Below are positions 7,844-17,198 of a stretch of 64,000 bases of DNA, in pieces. The translations under genes and the position numbers were made by a program. How positions within the stretch are numbered: position 1 is the stretch's first letter; the number at the start of each line of letters is the position of its first letter. The stretch is from Cohaesibacter sp. GTDB taxonomy: Bacteria > Pseudomonadota > Alphaproteobacteria > Rhizobiales > Cohaesibacteraceae. The notes under the pieces are model-generated. The model saw nothing but the letters and a program-made list of their open reading frames with translations, made no database searches and was not told where the DNA came from. Where the stretch lies: contig JAOXSH010000037.1 in the NCBI GenBank assembly GCA_025800145.1, positions 1 through 64,000 of the forward strand, given 5' to 3'.

Positions 7844-9151
7844 TTATTTGCTTTGACTGAAGCGCTTCAACAGCGGAGCAAGCAAGGATTTGCTTTGTTT
7901 TTGCACCTCAGCACGGCCTGTCAGGCGGCCTGCCAAATCGTCAAAAATCTCGGCAATTTTTGCTGTGCCGCTCATCTCGCCAAGCATCTGGCCATTATTG
8001 GCCGCCATACCAAAATTGGCTGCATCAAAGGCAATTTCGTAATAATCGTCATAATCCAGCGCGCTGGCAAAATCCGCTGCCTTGATTTCCGGGCGTTTCT
8101 GGACACCTGTCTGATTGATCACCAATTTGGGCGCACCATCAGAGCTGCGCTCATTATGGATAAGATCCAGAAGATTTTTCACATTGCGCAAATTGGCCAG
8201 ATCCGGGATGGCGGTGATGACGATTTCATCCGCAGACAACAAGAGATGCTTGTTCCATTCTGTCCAGATATGGGGCAGGTCCAAAATGGTATAGGGCGCA
8301 GAATTTTGCAGCAATTCCATCATATGGCCGAAAAATTCGCCGTCATAATCTGTGGTCTGATCCAAAACGGCTGGCGCTGTCAAGAGACTTAAGCGCTCGG
8401 AACATTTGGTCAGAATCCGCTCCAGATATTGGTCGTCCAGTCGTTCCGCCGCCTTGATGGCATCGGCAATTGTCTGGGGGGGATCCTGATTGAAATCCAG
8501 CCCAGCCGTGCCGAACGCCACATCCAGATCCGCAACAATCACATCTTGCGTTTGGTGGTGAGAGATGGACCAGCCAACATTATGGGCAATTGTGGAAGAA
8601 CCAACGCCACCTTTTGCCCCAATGAAGGCGATGGTGCGGCCCAAAGGAGCGGTATCGGGATCGTTATATAACTCGCTCAAAACCATGATCAGATCATTGG
8701 GCGAGACCGGTGTTACGACATATTCTGAAACACCGCGCCGCACCAGATCACGATAAAGGTGAACATCATTGATATGGCCAATCAGCACCACTTTTGTGCC
8801 GGAATCGCAGACATTAGCCAATTGGTCCAAATCTTCGATCAATTGATCATAATTCTGTGTGGCTTCCAGAATGATCAGGTTCGGGGTTGGCGCTTCGTAA
8901 AAAAATTCTGTTGCAGCCGAGATCCCACCAGAAAAGGCCTTGATATGGGTGCGGGCCAGACGCCGGTCTTTCTTCACGGCTTCGATAACCGACAAAAGCT
9001 GTGGCGTTTCGCAAAAAGCCTGAATCGAGATGCGCGGCAAGGGGCGAACTTCTTTCAAACTCTCGCCTGCTTTGCTTGCAAATTCCTCTTCAAATGCCTC
9101 AAAGTCACTGTTGATTTCAAAGCCAGTATTGGGAATTGGTTGTTCACTCAT
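7844..9151 (-). CDS. cpaE: CpaE/TadZ, ParA/MinD-like pilus localisation ATPase
   Basis: A 435-residue protein with an atypical receiver-like domain (about residues 40-160, with NLIILEATQNYDQL and SEYVVTPVSPNDLI) and a C-terminal MinD/ParA-type domain. The deviant Walker A is GAKGGVGSSTIAHNV (second Lys replaced by Ser), typical of TadZ/CpaE proteins, followed by VIVADLDVAFGTAGLDFN. Family members place the Tad machine, often at a cell pole. The start overlaps the cpaD stop (ATGA), indicating coupled translation. Confidence 0.93.
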   Translation of the reverse strand: MSEQPIPNTGFEINSDFEAFEEEFASKAGESLKEVRPLPRISIQAFCETPQLLSVIEAVKKDRRLARTHIKAFSGGISAATEFFYEAPTPNLIILEATQNYDQLIEDLDQLANVCDSGTKVVLIGHINDVHLYRDLVRRGVSEYVVTPVSPNDLIMVLSELYNDPDTAPLGRTIAFIGAKGGVGSSTIAHNVGWSISHHQTQDVIVADLDVAFGTAGLDFNQDPPQTIADAIKAAERLDDQYLERILTKCSERLSLLTAPAVLDQTTDYDGEFFGHMMELLQNSAPYTILDLPHIWTEWNKHLLLSADEIVITAIPDLANLRNVKNLLDLIHNERSSDGAPKLVINQTGVQKRPEIKAADFASALDYDDYYEIAFDAANFGMAANNGQMLGEMSGTAKIAEIFDDLAGRLTGRAEVQKQSKSLLAPLLKRFSQSK

Positions 9152-9891
9152 TGCTTGATCTCCGAGCTTGAGCCAATATTACCGCCCAACTCTTCAGACC
9201 AGGTTGGCTCGCCGGTACGATATTTTTCTGTTTGCGTGGACCGGCGTTTGGAATCGCGTGGTTCCCAGCCGCGTGGCTGGATCAGATCCTGCGGATTGAC
9301 AAGTGCGGCCGCCAAATTCTTTTGGGTGGCACAGCCAAAATTGTGATAAGAGCGATTGACTGCCTTGTTGGCAACATCCTGTGGCCAAAGACCACATTCG
9401 GAAGCAACTTTTGCCGCCACTTTTGGATAGGCAAGGCGAATGGGAGATTCGATGCCGCCACCGGCTGAATAGGTGATCACATCAATCTGACTGGATTTGA
9501 CCCCTGTGCGCAACAGCTCTGATCGCACCTGCTGGCTCATATAACCGGCAGTGCTTTCATTTTGTGAGCCTGATGGCACCATCACCTGAATGACCGCAGC
9601 CCGTTCAATATGGAAATTGCGAGCATAAGCGTGGATGGCCGAAATATTGGATGGTGTCAGATTTTCGCTGTGCAATCCGACGGGAATGTCAATGGTTGCG
9701 GCTGATTGCTGCAAAGTGATTGGATGACGCAAGCGATAATCGTCTGGGTTCGCATCCCGGATTGCATGTTTCTTACATCCAACAAGAGCCAGCGCTGCAA
9801 CGCTCAATATCAAGGCACGACTTGCTACCTTGCGGCGCGATTGGGACGGCTCGGTCAGTCCTTTTGGCTTTTCGTTTCTATTCACGATCAT
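9148..9891 (-). CDS. cpaD: CpaD, Tad pilus lipoprotein
   Basis: A 247-residue lipoprotein. A basic N-terminus is followed by a hydrophobic stretch ending in the lipobox ALVGC (Cys about 39). The mature part has an OmpA-like IHAYARNFHIERAAVIQVM region and the CpaD-typical end, NFGCATQKNLAAALVNPQDLIQPRG. CpaD proteins are thought to act as pilotins or stabilisers of the CpaC secretin. It lies between cpaC (11-bp gap) and cpaE (overlap). Confidence 0.9.
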   Translation of the reverse strand: MIVNRNEKPKGLTEPSQSRRKVASRALILSVAALALVGCKKHAIRDANPDDYRLRHPITLQQSAATIDIPVGLHSENLTPSNISAIHAYARNFHIERAAVIQVMVPSGSQNESTAGYMSQQVRSELLRTGVKSSQIDVITYSAGGGIESPIRLAYPKVAAKVASECGLWPQDVANKAVNRSYHNFGCATQKNLAAALVNPQDLIQPRGWEPRDSKRRSTQTEKYRTGEPTWSEELGGNIGSSSEIKQ

Positions 9892-9902
9892 CGACCTGCA
9901 TC

Positions 9903-11360
9903 CTATTCATAGCTATAGCCATAACGGCCATAATATTTCTTGCGGTTGCCAGCTGAGCCGGACAAATCATATCTGCGATTGATGGCACCCATGAAATAGC
10001 TTCTGCCATCGCTTGCAACATCCAGATTCTGGCCCGGATCTTCCAGTTTGGCGCGGCTGACGGGCTTGACAATATAAGGGGTGATGAAGATCACCAGTTC
10101 CGTCTGGTTGCGCTTATAATCATTGGAACGAAAGAGCGTGCCAAGGATTGGCAGATTTTTCAGACCCGGAAAACCATCAATGGATTTGCGCACTTCATCG
10201 CGCAGCAATCCTGCCATTGCCATCGTGCCCCCTGATGGCACCTCGATGGTTGTCTCAGAGCGGCGCACTTTCAGACCAGGAATGGCAAGAGCGGACCCAC
10301 CATTGCCAATGGTCACCGTTTCTTCCTTGGTCAATTCCGAGACTTCGGTTTTAACCTGCAAGCTGATGCGATTTTCGCTGAGCACAATGGGGCGGAAACC
10401 AAGCGCCACGCCATAGGGCTTGAATTCAACTGTGATCTTATTATCTTCCAGTCCCACCGGAATTGGAAATTCACCACCGGCCAGAAAATTGGCTCTTTCA
10501 CCGGAAATGGCCGTTAAATTTGGTTCTGCCAATGTACGAACCAGACCATTGCGCTCCATAGCGCGAATTTGGGCTCTGAAATTCTTGTTGGCGCCACCAA
10601 CTGTGCCGCCTAATATTGTTCCCGCCAGCGCCACACTATTGGCTGAGAAGCTGTTCTTGATTCCACCGGCTGTATTGAAAATGCCCTGATTGAGGACGCC
10701 GCCCGTATCAATGCCCAATTGCTTAAAGACATTGCGCTGCACTTCGGCAACAGTCACACGCAGTTGCACCTGTTCTCGAGATGTCACCGCAATATAATTG
10801 GATATTTTCTTACGATCACCCACATAGCTAGCGGCAAGATCCATGGCTTTTTCGGCATCTGCCGGTGTTCTGGCGCTGCCGGACAGGATAATATTTTCAC
10901 CCACGCCTTCCACTTTGATATTGGATTGCGGGATCATGCGGCGGATCAAAGCAGCAAGAGATTTGCTGTCACGTGCAACATTGATTTCAAAGGCTGCGAT
11001 CTGCGCGCCTTGCCCATCAAAGAGAATGACATTGGCCTGTCCAACTGTCATGCCGATCAGATAAACACGCCGGGAAGAGCGTACCACAGCATCAGCAATT
11101 GCTGGATTGGAGACCAGAATATCGCGCACCTCACGTGGGGTTTCGATCACAATGGATTTGTTAAGCCCCAGCGTAATATGGCGGCCATTGGCATTGGCGG
11201 CCTGAAGACGCATGGTGGAGCCTGCCTGTGCAGGTAGCACGGATGGGAATGGGAGAGTGCCGATGATAGCAAGTGCCATCACAAGAACAGCCCATAGACC
11301 CCTTGCCCTTTGAGAGGTGAAGCTGTGGCGCTTTTTGAATATGGTCAATTCATATGGCAT
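9903..11360 (-). CDS. cpaC: CpaC, Tad pilus outer-membrane secretin
   Basis: The outer-membrane channel of the Tad pilus, about 485 residues. It has an N-terminal signal peptide ending near PAQAG, a pilus-associated N domain (NKSIVIETPREVRDILVSNPAIADAV), a BON-like region (about 110-190) and the secretin core in the C-terminal half (VQLRVTVAEVQRNVFKQLGID, VPSGGTMAMAGLLRDE, FPGLKNLPILGTLFRS, ELVIFITPYIVKP). The ATG at 11360 is favoured because GAGGGGAG lies just upstream; an ATG at 11381 overlaps the cpaB stop as TAATG and would add seven residues. Confidence 0.95.
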   Translation of the reverse strand: MPYELTIFKKRHSFTSQRARGLWAVLVMALAIIGTLPFPSVLPAQAGSTMRLQAANANGRHITLGLNKSIVIETPREVRDILVSNPAIADAVVRSSRRVYLIGMTVGQANVILFDGQGAQIAAFEINVARDSKSLAALIRRMIPQSNIKVEGVGENIILSGSARTPADAEKAMDLAASYVGDRKKISNYIAVTSREQVQLRVTVAEVQRNVFKQLGIDTGGVLNQGIFNTAGGIKNSFSANSVALAGTILGGTVGGANKNFRAQIRAMERNGLVRTLAEPNLTAISGERANFLAGGEFPIPVGLEDNKITVEFKPYGVALGFRPIVLSENRISLQVKTEVSELTKEETVTIGNGGSALAIPGLKVRRSETTIEVPSGGTMAMAGLLRDEVRKSIDGFPGLKNLPILGTLFRSNDYKRNQTELVIFITPYIVKPVSRAKLEDPGQNLDVASDGRSYFMGAINRRYDLSGSAGNRKKYYGRYGYSYE

Positions 11361-11380
11361 AATTCTTCGCTCCCCTCTCA

Positions 11381-12154
11381 TTATTGTTTCACGGTGCTTT
11401 TGGAGATGACGCCTGAGCGCACCATCACAATTGTACCGCTGTTGACTGCTTCTTGCTCGCTGTCGCTTTCAGCATCTTCCAAAGAGCGCAAGACCAGCGA
11501 CAGCGTGCCCTGACGTTGGGCTGTGGCCAGAATTTCCCCTTGTTGCGGTAGGAGTTCCAGTGTTGCGGTTTCACCAACCACCACTTTTTCGCCATCCTGT
11601 TCCTCAACATTCTGGTCAATGGCCAAGACGCGAATATTTCTTAGGATGGTTTCAGAGGAGACACCTTTTTCCCCTTCTTCGGTCAGGATCACATCCACAC
11701 GATCTCTTGGCAGAATGAACCCGCCCGCACTGGTCTCTGCCGAGATGCGGGTGGCAATGGCTCTGCGTCCCTTGGGCAGGATTGCCGACATAAAGCCCTG
11801 ACCGACCAAAGCAATTTTGCCATCCTTGATCGGTTCGCCGGGAATGAAAGAGCTGCGCGCTACAGCACCAACCAAATCGCTATCCGCGTCGGGGCGCTCA
11901 TCTTTTCGAATATAGCCTTCTGTCGCACTTTCCGTTGGCCATTTTGTCCAAGCGAAATGTTCTGCTGTCAGACTTGTTCCCAAAGGTATAGCGCTGCTTG
12001 CTGTTAAGACCTCTACCACATCCAAGGCCGGGCTGGGCTCTTGCAAGGCGGCCTCTTCGCGTGGAGCGGGAGCCGTCATGGATTTGGCCAAGATCATGGC
12101 AATCAGGCCAGCCAAGACAGCGACAACGATAACGGCAATACGCGCTACTCTCAT
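11381..12154 (-). CDS. cpaB: CpaB/RcpC, Tad pilus periplasmic assembly protein
   Basis: A 257-residue protein with one N-terminal membrane anchor (about 5-25, IAVIVVAVLAGLIAMIL), a SAF domain (ASSAIPLGTSLTAEHF to GEPI, about 50-115) and an RcpC/CpaB domain (GRRAIATRISAETSAGGFILPRDRVDVILT). It probably links secretin and inner platform. It is the first gene of the minus-strand operon; the region upstream (12155-12363) should contain the operon promoter and runs directly into IS256 debris, where flp pilin and cpaA genes are found in many relatives. Confidence 0.93.
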   Translation of the reverse strand: MRVARIAVIVVAVLAGLIAMILAKSMTAPAPREEAALQEPSPALDVVEVLTASSAIPLGTSLTAEHFAWTKWPTESATEGYIRKDERPDADSDLVGAVARSSFIPGEPIKDGKIALVGQGFMSAILPKGRRAIATRISAETSAGGFILPRDRVDVILTEEGEKGVSSETILRNIRVLAIDQNVEEQDGEKVVVGETATLELLPQQGEILATAQRQGTLSLVLRSLEDAESDSEQEAVNSGTIVMVRSGVISKSTVKQ

Positions 12155-12363
12155 TTTTCCATTCCAAATGGTTATTTGCCCAAATTTGCGTCATACATTG
12201 ATGACGCTTCAGGGTCAGTTTCCACCAAGTATGGTTAATGACAGGTAAGCGTTCTTGTTTAATTTGAGATTAATTTTGCAATTTGCGGCAGGGGTTTCAA
12301 TTTTGGGGACTATTCTGAATTTTGTGCTTTGTCGTCTTATCTCGAAGATGAGGAGATCAACTT

Positions 12364-13091
12364 ATGAGCATAAACAAAGAGCTTTTGGATCAACTGCTGG
12401 AAGGGCGCAAGCCTGGAGAGTTGTTTGGCAAAGATGACATTCTGCAAGACTTGACCAAGGCGCTAGCGGAGCGTGCTTTGCGTACGGAATTGGATGAGCA
12501 CTTGGCCGAAGAGCGCGCGGGCACAGCTTCTGAGGGAGCAAACCAACCGCTGAACCGTCGCAATGGTAGCAGCGCAAAGACGGTGACCACCGACAGCGGC
12601 AAGGTGGTTCTGGATAGTCCCCGCGACCGGAACGGCAGTTTTGATCCGCTTCTGATTGCGAAGTATCATTGCCGTTGTTGACAGGCTCAAGAGCTTCCCC
12701 CAGGCCATTGAAGCTGCTTTCCCGCAAGCCCCCAGGTCCAGACCTGCCCGAACCTGCGCAGACTGTCCTTACTGAGTTTGAGGAAAGCGACTTGGCTGCG
12801 AAATACCCGGCGATCGCGCCGAGTTGGAGGCGGGCATGGAACGAGGGAATTCCGTTCCTGGACGATCCGCCAGAGGTCCGCCGGTTGATTGACACGACCA
12901 ATGCCATCCAGGCACTGACCTCGAAACTCCGCCGCGCCGTCCGTACCAGAGGCCACGTCCCAAGCGATGAGGCCGCAGCGAAGTTGATCTATCTGGCTCT
13001 GAATGCTACATTACAGGACTGGAAGCGATCCGTGAGAGAGTGGCACGCAGTCAAAAGCCAGTTTGCAATCATGTTTGAAGAACCATTCCCA
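12364..13091 (+). pseudogene. IS256-family transposase, decayed by two internal deletions and a frameshift
   Basis: The first 100 residues (MSINKELLDQLLEGRKPGEL to RDRNGSFDPLLIAKYH) are the N-terminus of a mutator-type (IS256) transposase. The match then jumps: translated IAVVDRLKSFPQAIEAAFPQA, which belongs more than 100 residues further on, follows at once and runs to a stop after a frame change near 12735. From about 12770 another frame gives the C-terminal part (KYPAIAPSWRRAWN, TTNAI, SKLRRAVRTRGHVPSDEA, REWHAVKSQFAIMF). Most of the catalytic DDE core is therefore missing. No inverted repeats or target duplication were recognised at the edges. The C-terminal fragment reads in frame into the next gene. 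Confidence 0.93.
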
Positions 13092-13553
13092 ATGACGGAA
13101 CAAAACGCGGCAGAGCACAAAATAGCTCACAGTCTCAACAGTCCCTTTACAGATCCTGATATCAGAAAGGCTTTTGAAACCTTTGATAAAGAGGCCTGCG
13201 ATGCCCTGCTTTTTATTCGTACACTCATTTATGGCCTTGCCGAAAAAGACCAGCATATTGGGCATATTATTGAAAGCCTGAAATGGGGACAGCCCAGCTA
13301 TGATACGTCTCCCAAAACAGGTACGCCTATCCGCCTTGGTATTCTAAAAGGGAAACGGATAGTTCAAAAGCCTCATGTCGCCCTTTTTACCCATTGTCAA
13401 AGCAGTGTTATGACACAGGCCCGTCTTCATTATGAGGATACCCTCACCTTTGATGGCAACCGTGCGCTATTGTTACCCTTGTCGGAGCCATTGCCAGAAG
13501 CTCCCTTGACTCACATCATTCGCGTCGCCTTGCGATACCGTTTGGACCAATAA
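13092..13553 (+). CDS. DUF1801 domain protein
   Basis: A 153-residue cytoplasmic protein with the DUF1801 (YdhG-like) pattern: LIYGLAEKDQHIGHIIESLKWGQPSYDT, then TPIRLGILKG, VALFTHCQSSV and LTFDGNRALLLP. The molecular role of this family is unknown. Its probable start is the ATG at 13092, but there is no good ribosome site before it and the frame is open upstream through the transposase remnant to 12669. Translation may therefore begin in, or be fused to, transposase debris. It ends 20 bp from the converging GNAT gene. Confidence 0.75.
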   Translation: MTEQNAAEHKIAHSLNSPFTDPDIRKAFETFDKEACDALLFIRTLIYGLAEKDQHIGHIIESLKWGQPSYDTSPKTGTPIRLGILKGKRIVQKPHVALFTHCQSSVMTQARLHYEDTLTFDGNRALLLPLSEPLPEAPLTHIIRVALRYRLDQ

Positions 13554-13573
13554 ACTATTTTCTTTTCCATGAT

Positions 13574-14122
13574 CTATTGGATATTGGCCGACAATTCCTT
13601 ATAGAAAATGCGGGTTGGATGGCGCATCCCGTCGGGTCTCTCGGCATAGTTGGGAATGTCGCCCAACATATGATAGCCGCATGTCTCGTAAAGCGGTACT
13701 GCGCCTGAGCTGCTTTCAGTATCAAGGATCAGCAATTCCACCCCGGCCTCTTCAGCGGCCTTTTCCATATAATCCAATAATTTGGCCGCAATGCCCTGCC
13801 GACGACAGGATGGACTGACTTGCAATTTTTGCACTTCTGCCCGATGGCGGGAATTGGCCTTGCTGGCCCGCACGAGCAATACACAGCCTGCCACTTTTCC
13901 AGCACTTTCGGCAATGAATAGACGGCAGATCTGGCCATCGAGCTGGGCAATCAAATGCTCCCACCAGATGATGATCGGCTCCGGGCCTTCTTTTTTCAAA
14001 AAACCAATAGACGCCCCTGCTTCAACGCAGTCTGATGTAATTTTCACCAGATCTGCCTCAATTCTGGGCAGATCTGTGGGGCTGACTTCATAGACTTTAA
14101 TGGAATTGGACAAACTGCTCAT
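13574..14122 (-). CDS. GNAT family N-acetyltransferase
   Basis: A 182-residue acetyl-CoA-dependent acetyltransferase. The acetyl-CoA loop is QVSPSCRRQGIAAKLLDYME (V-x-x-x-x-R-x-x-G-I/A), preceded by the beta-strand GCVLLVRAS and followed by LLILDTESSSGAVPLYETCGY. Substrate is unknown; the layout resembles stand-alone small-molecule acetylating enzymes. AAAGG is placed seven bases before the ATG at 14122. It lies downstream of polA in the same direction, with 96 bp between. Confidence 0.87.
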   Translation of the reverse strand: MSSLSNSIKVYEVSPTDLPRIEADLVKITSDCVEAGASIGFLKKEGPEPIIIWWEHLIAQLDGQICRLFIAESAGKVAGCVLLVRASKANSRHRAEVQKLQVSPSCRRQGIAAKLLDYMEKAAEEAGVELLILDTESSSGAVPLYETCGYHMLGDIPNYAERPDGMRHPTRIFYKELSANIQ

Positions 14123-14218
14123 GATATGGCCTTTGTATCTTTACAGGACACAAAGGCCTAGCAAGGCTTGTGCCAGCTCACGAGCGGTTTGGGTTTTCTT
14201 GTCCGGTTAATGACCGCG

Positions 14219-17125
14219 TCAATGAGCCTCATCCCAATTGTCCGCTGCTTGCGCGTCGACTTTTAAGGGAACAGACAATTGCAGGGCTGGCATTGCGGCA
14301 TTTTCCATCACCGATTTGATGACAGGTAAAGTGCTATCAACCTCTGCTTCTGGCACTTCAAAGATCAATTCATCATGGACTTGCAACAGCATGATGGCGG
14401 TTGAGCCAGCCTTGAGCAAAGCGCCATCCATGCGGATCATGGCGCGGCGAATGATATCGGCAGCAGAGCCCTGAATGGGGGCATTGATGGCGGCGCGTTC
14501 CATGAAAGCGCGCATTTGCGGATTTTTGGCATTGATCTGCGGATAATGAATTTTGCGGCCAAAGATGGTTGTCACATAGCCCTGTTCACGCGCCGTCTGT
14601 TTGGTGTCTTCCATATAGGTGCGGATGCCGGGAAAGCGCTGGAAATAGGTATCGATATAGTCTTTTGCTTCGGTGCGTGAAATGCCCAATTGATTGGCCA
14701 GCCCAAAGGCCGAAATGCCATAAATGATACCGAAATTGATGGCTTTGGCGCGGCGGCGGGTCATAGGGTCCATACCCTCGATCGGCTCGCCAAACATCTC
14801 CGACGCGGTCATGGCGTGAATGTCCAGCCCATCGGCAAATGCCTGTTTGAGCTGGCCAATATCGGCCATATGCGCCAGCACCCGCAATTCAATCTGGCTA
14901 TAATCGGCTGAAATCAGTTTGTTTGCGGTCTCAGAGACAAAGGCAGTTCGGATCTTGCGGCCTTCTTCTGTGCGGATGGGAATATTTTGCAGATTTGGCT
15001 CGGATGAAGCCAAGCGCCCCGTTGTGGTAGAGGCCAGCGAATAGGACGTGTGCACGCGCCCCGTGACCGGATTGATAAAACCGGGCAAGGCATCGGTATA
15101 GGTGCTTTTGAGTTTGGAAAGTTGGCGCCATGCCACAACGCGCCCCGGCAAGTCATGGCCTTCTGCTGCCAGATCGTCCAAGACGCTGGCAGATGTTGAC
15201 CATGCGCCGGTCTTGGTTTTTTTGCCGCCGGGCAGACCCATTTCACCAAACAGGATATCGCCCAATTGCTTGGGCGAGCCGATATTAAAGGGCTTGCCTG
15301 CCAGAGCATGAATCTCCTCTTCCAGTGCGCCCATGCCTTGGGCAAAAGAGCCGGAGAGACGTGAGAGGATTTGCCGGTCAACCGCAATGCCGCGCTGTTC
15401 CATGCCCACAAGCACCGGCATCAAAGGGCGTTCCAGCCGCTCATAGACATTGGTCATGCCTTCGGCGGCCAAGCGTGGCTTTAAAAGCTGCCACAGGCGC
15501 AAGGTGACATCGGCATCTTCCGCGGCATAAGCTGTGGCTTTGTCCAATTCGACTTTGTCAAAGGTGATCTGTTTTTTGCCGGTTCCGGCAATTTCCTTGA
15601 AAGGAATGGGCTTATGATTGAGCCAGATTTCTGACAATTCATCCATGCCATGGCCATGTTGTCCTGCATCCAGCACATAGGAAAGCAGCAAAGTATCGTC
15701 AAAGGGATTGAGCTGAATGTCATAGCGGCTGAGAAGCAAAGCATCATATTTCAGATTTTGGCCAATCTTCAAAATGGAGGGGTCTTCCAGCAAGGCTTTG
15801 AGCTTGGGCAGGGCTTGATCAAGCGGGATTTGCCCTTCTATCAGCCCATCACAAAACATATCATCATCGCCCTTGGTATGACCAAGAGGGATATAACAGG
15901 CTTTGCCCGGCTCTGTTGCCAGCGAAACGCCAACCAGATTGGCCTGCATGGCATCCAGACTGTCCGTTTCGGTATCAATGCTGACATAGCCAAGGCGTTT
16001 GGCCTCATTGCACCATGTCTCAAGGTCAGCCAGATCATTGACCATTTCATAGCTTTGATTGTCAATTGGCAGGGCACCAATCTCTTTGGCAATCTTTGCG
16101 GCCAAATCTGCCGGGCTTTGCTCCTTGATAGCACTCTGCCCGTCACTGGCAAGCGGATCATATGGCAGCTCTTCCTGTTGGACTGGCTCCCAGCCTTCAA
16201 TGGCCAAGTCACAAGCCTCGACATGTTCGGTTTCGGTTTCGGTTGCCTCGGCAATGCGGCGGGTCAGGGTGGTGAAATTCAGCGCTTTTAGGAAAGAGAC
16301 CAGTTTGGGGCCGTCCAGATCATCGCGGAAAAGATCATCAATCTCCATTTCCAAGGGTACGTCTGGTTTGAGATAGACCAGATCGCGGGAGATACGGGCT
16401 TGGTCGGCAAATTCGATGAGATTTTCGCGGCGCTTCTTTTGCTTGATGGTCTGAGCGCCAGCCAAGAGGCTGTCCAGATCGCCAAATTCATTGATCAACA
16501 AAGCGGCTGTCTTGATACCAATACCGGGTACGCCGGGGACATTATCGACCGAATCGCCCGCCAGCGCCTGCACATCCACCACCCGATCAGGAGCAACGCC
16601 GAATTTTTCCACGACCTCGTCATGGGAAATGCGTTTGCTTTTCATGGTATCAACCATGACCACGCCGGGCTGAATTAATTGCATCAGATCTTTATCTGAG
16701 CCAATGATGGTGACATCTGCCCCCGCGATCAGCGCTTTTTGCACATAAGTGGCGATGATGTCATCTGCTTCATAGCCCACTTGCTCAATCGCCTGAATGT
16801 TGAAGGCGCGCACGGCATCCTTGATCAAGCCAAATTGTGGTTTGAGATCTTCTGGTGCCGGGGGGCGATGGGCCTTATATTGATCATAGATTTCATTACG
16901 GAATGTATCGCCCTTGGCATCGAAAATCACGGCAATATGGCTGGGATCCACGCCAGCCAGACCTTTCTCACCCTCTTGCAGCAATTTCCAGAGCATATTG
17001 CAAAAGCCGGACACGGCTCCAACCGGTAGTCCATCGCTCTTGCGCGTTAGAGGTGGCAGGGCATGATAGGCGCGGAAAATATAGGAGGACCCGTCCACCA
17101 AAAAGAGATGGGGTTTGTCTGCCAT
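14219..17125 (-). CDS. polA: DNA polymerase I
   Basis: A 968-residue replication and repair polymerase that removes RNA primers and fills gaps. N-terminal 5'-3' exonuclease (about 1-300: LFLVDGSSYIFRAYHALPP, GYEADDIIATY, GSDKDLMQL). Central 3'-5' exonuclease that looks intact (about 365-560: YVSIDTETDSLDA with the Asp-Glu metal pair, and AEDADVTLRLWQLL). C-terminal polymerase (about 590-968: LISADYSQIELRVLAHM, RRRAKAINFGIIYGIS, LLQVHDELIFEV). All three activities are therefore expected. The ATG at 17125 has AGGA at good distance, directly beside a 58-bp palindrome at 17141-17198. Confidence 0.98.
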   Translation of the reverse strand: MADKPHLFLVDGSSYIFRAYHALPPLTRKSDGLPVGAVSGFCNMLWKLLQEGEKGLAGVDPSHIAVIFDAKGDTFRNEIYDQYKAHRPPAPEDLKPQFGLIKDAVRAFNIQAIEQVGYEADDIIATYVQKALIAGADVTIIGSDKDLMQLIQPGVVMVDTMKSKRISHDEVVEKFGVAPDRVVDVQALAGDSVDNVPGVPGIGIKTAALLINEFGDLDSLLAGAQTIKQKKRRENLIEFADQARISRDLVYLKPDVPLEMEIDDLFRDDLDGPKLVSFLKALNFTTLTRRIAEATETETEHVEACDLAIEGWEPVQQEELPYDPLASDGQSAIKEQSPADLAAKIAKEIGALPIDNQSYEMVNDLADLETWCNEAKRLGYVSIDTETDSLDAMQANLVGVSLATEPGKACYIPLGHTKGDDDMFCDGLIEGQIPLDQALPKLKALLEDPSILKIGQNLKYDALLLSRYDIQLNPFDDTLLLSYVLDAGQHGHGMDELSEIWLNHKPIPFKEIAGTGKKQITFDKVELDKATAYAAEDADVTLRLWQLLKPRLAAEGMTNVYERLERPLMPVLVGMEQRGIAVDRQILSRLSGSFAQGMGALEEEIHALAGKPFNIGSPKQLGDILFGEMGLPGGKKTKTGAWSTSASVLDDLAAEGHDLPGRVVAWRQLSKLKSTYTDALPGFINPVTGRVHTSYSLASTTTGRLASSEPNLQNIPIRTEEGRKIRTAFVSETANKLISADYSQIELRVLAHMADIGQLKQAFADGLDIHAMTASEMFGEPIEGMDPMTRRRAKAINFGIIYGISAFGLANQLGISRTEAKDYIDTYFQRFPGIRTYMEDTKQTAREQGYVTTIFGRKIHYPQINAKNPQMRAFMERAAINAPIQGSAADIIRRAMIRMDGALLKAGSTAIMLLQVHDELIFEVPEAEVDSTLPVIKSVMENAAMPALQLSVPLKVDAQAADNWDEAH

Positions 17126-17140
17126 AAGAGATATCCTTTC

Positions 17141-17198
17141 CTAGGACGTAGACTCATAAATCTGGTGCATTTGGTAGATTTATGAGTTTACGTCCTAG
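17141..17198. repeat. Near-perfect 23-bp inverted repeat in the polA leader
   Basis: Arms 17141-17163 and 17176-17198 (CTAGGACGTA... to ...CGTCCTAG) differ at one position and flank a 12-base loop. It starts 16 bp upstream of the polA ATG, so the ribosome site lies against its base. It may be a mobile palindromic unit or a control hairpin of the polA mRNA. Confidence 0.8.

Noticed and set aside
12255..12437. A hydrophobic short frame as a possible Flp pilin upstream of cpaB
   Set aside because: It lacks a prepilin cleavage site and the Glu-Tyr pattern of Flp pilins and it runs into the transposase relic in another frame.
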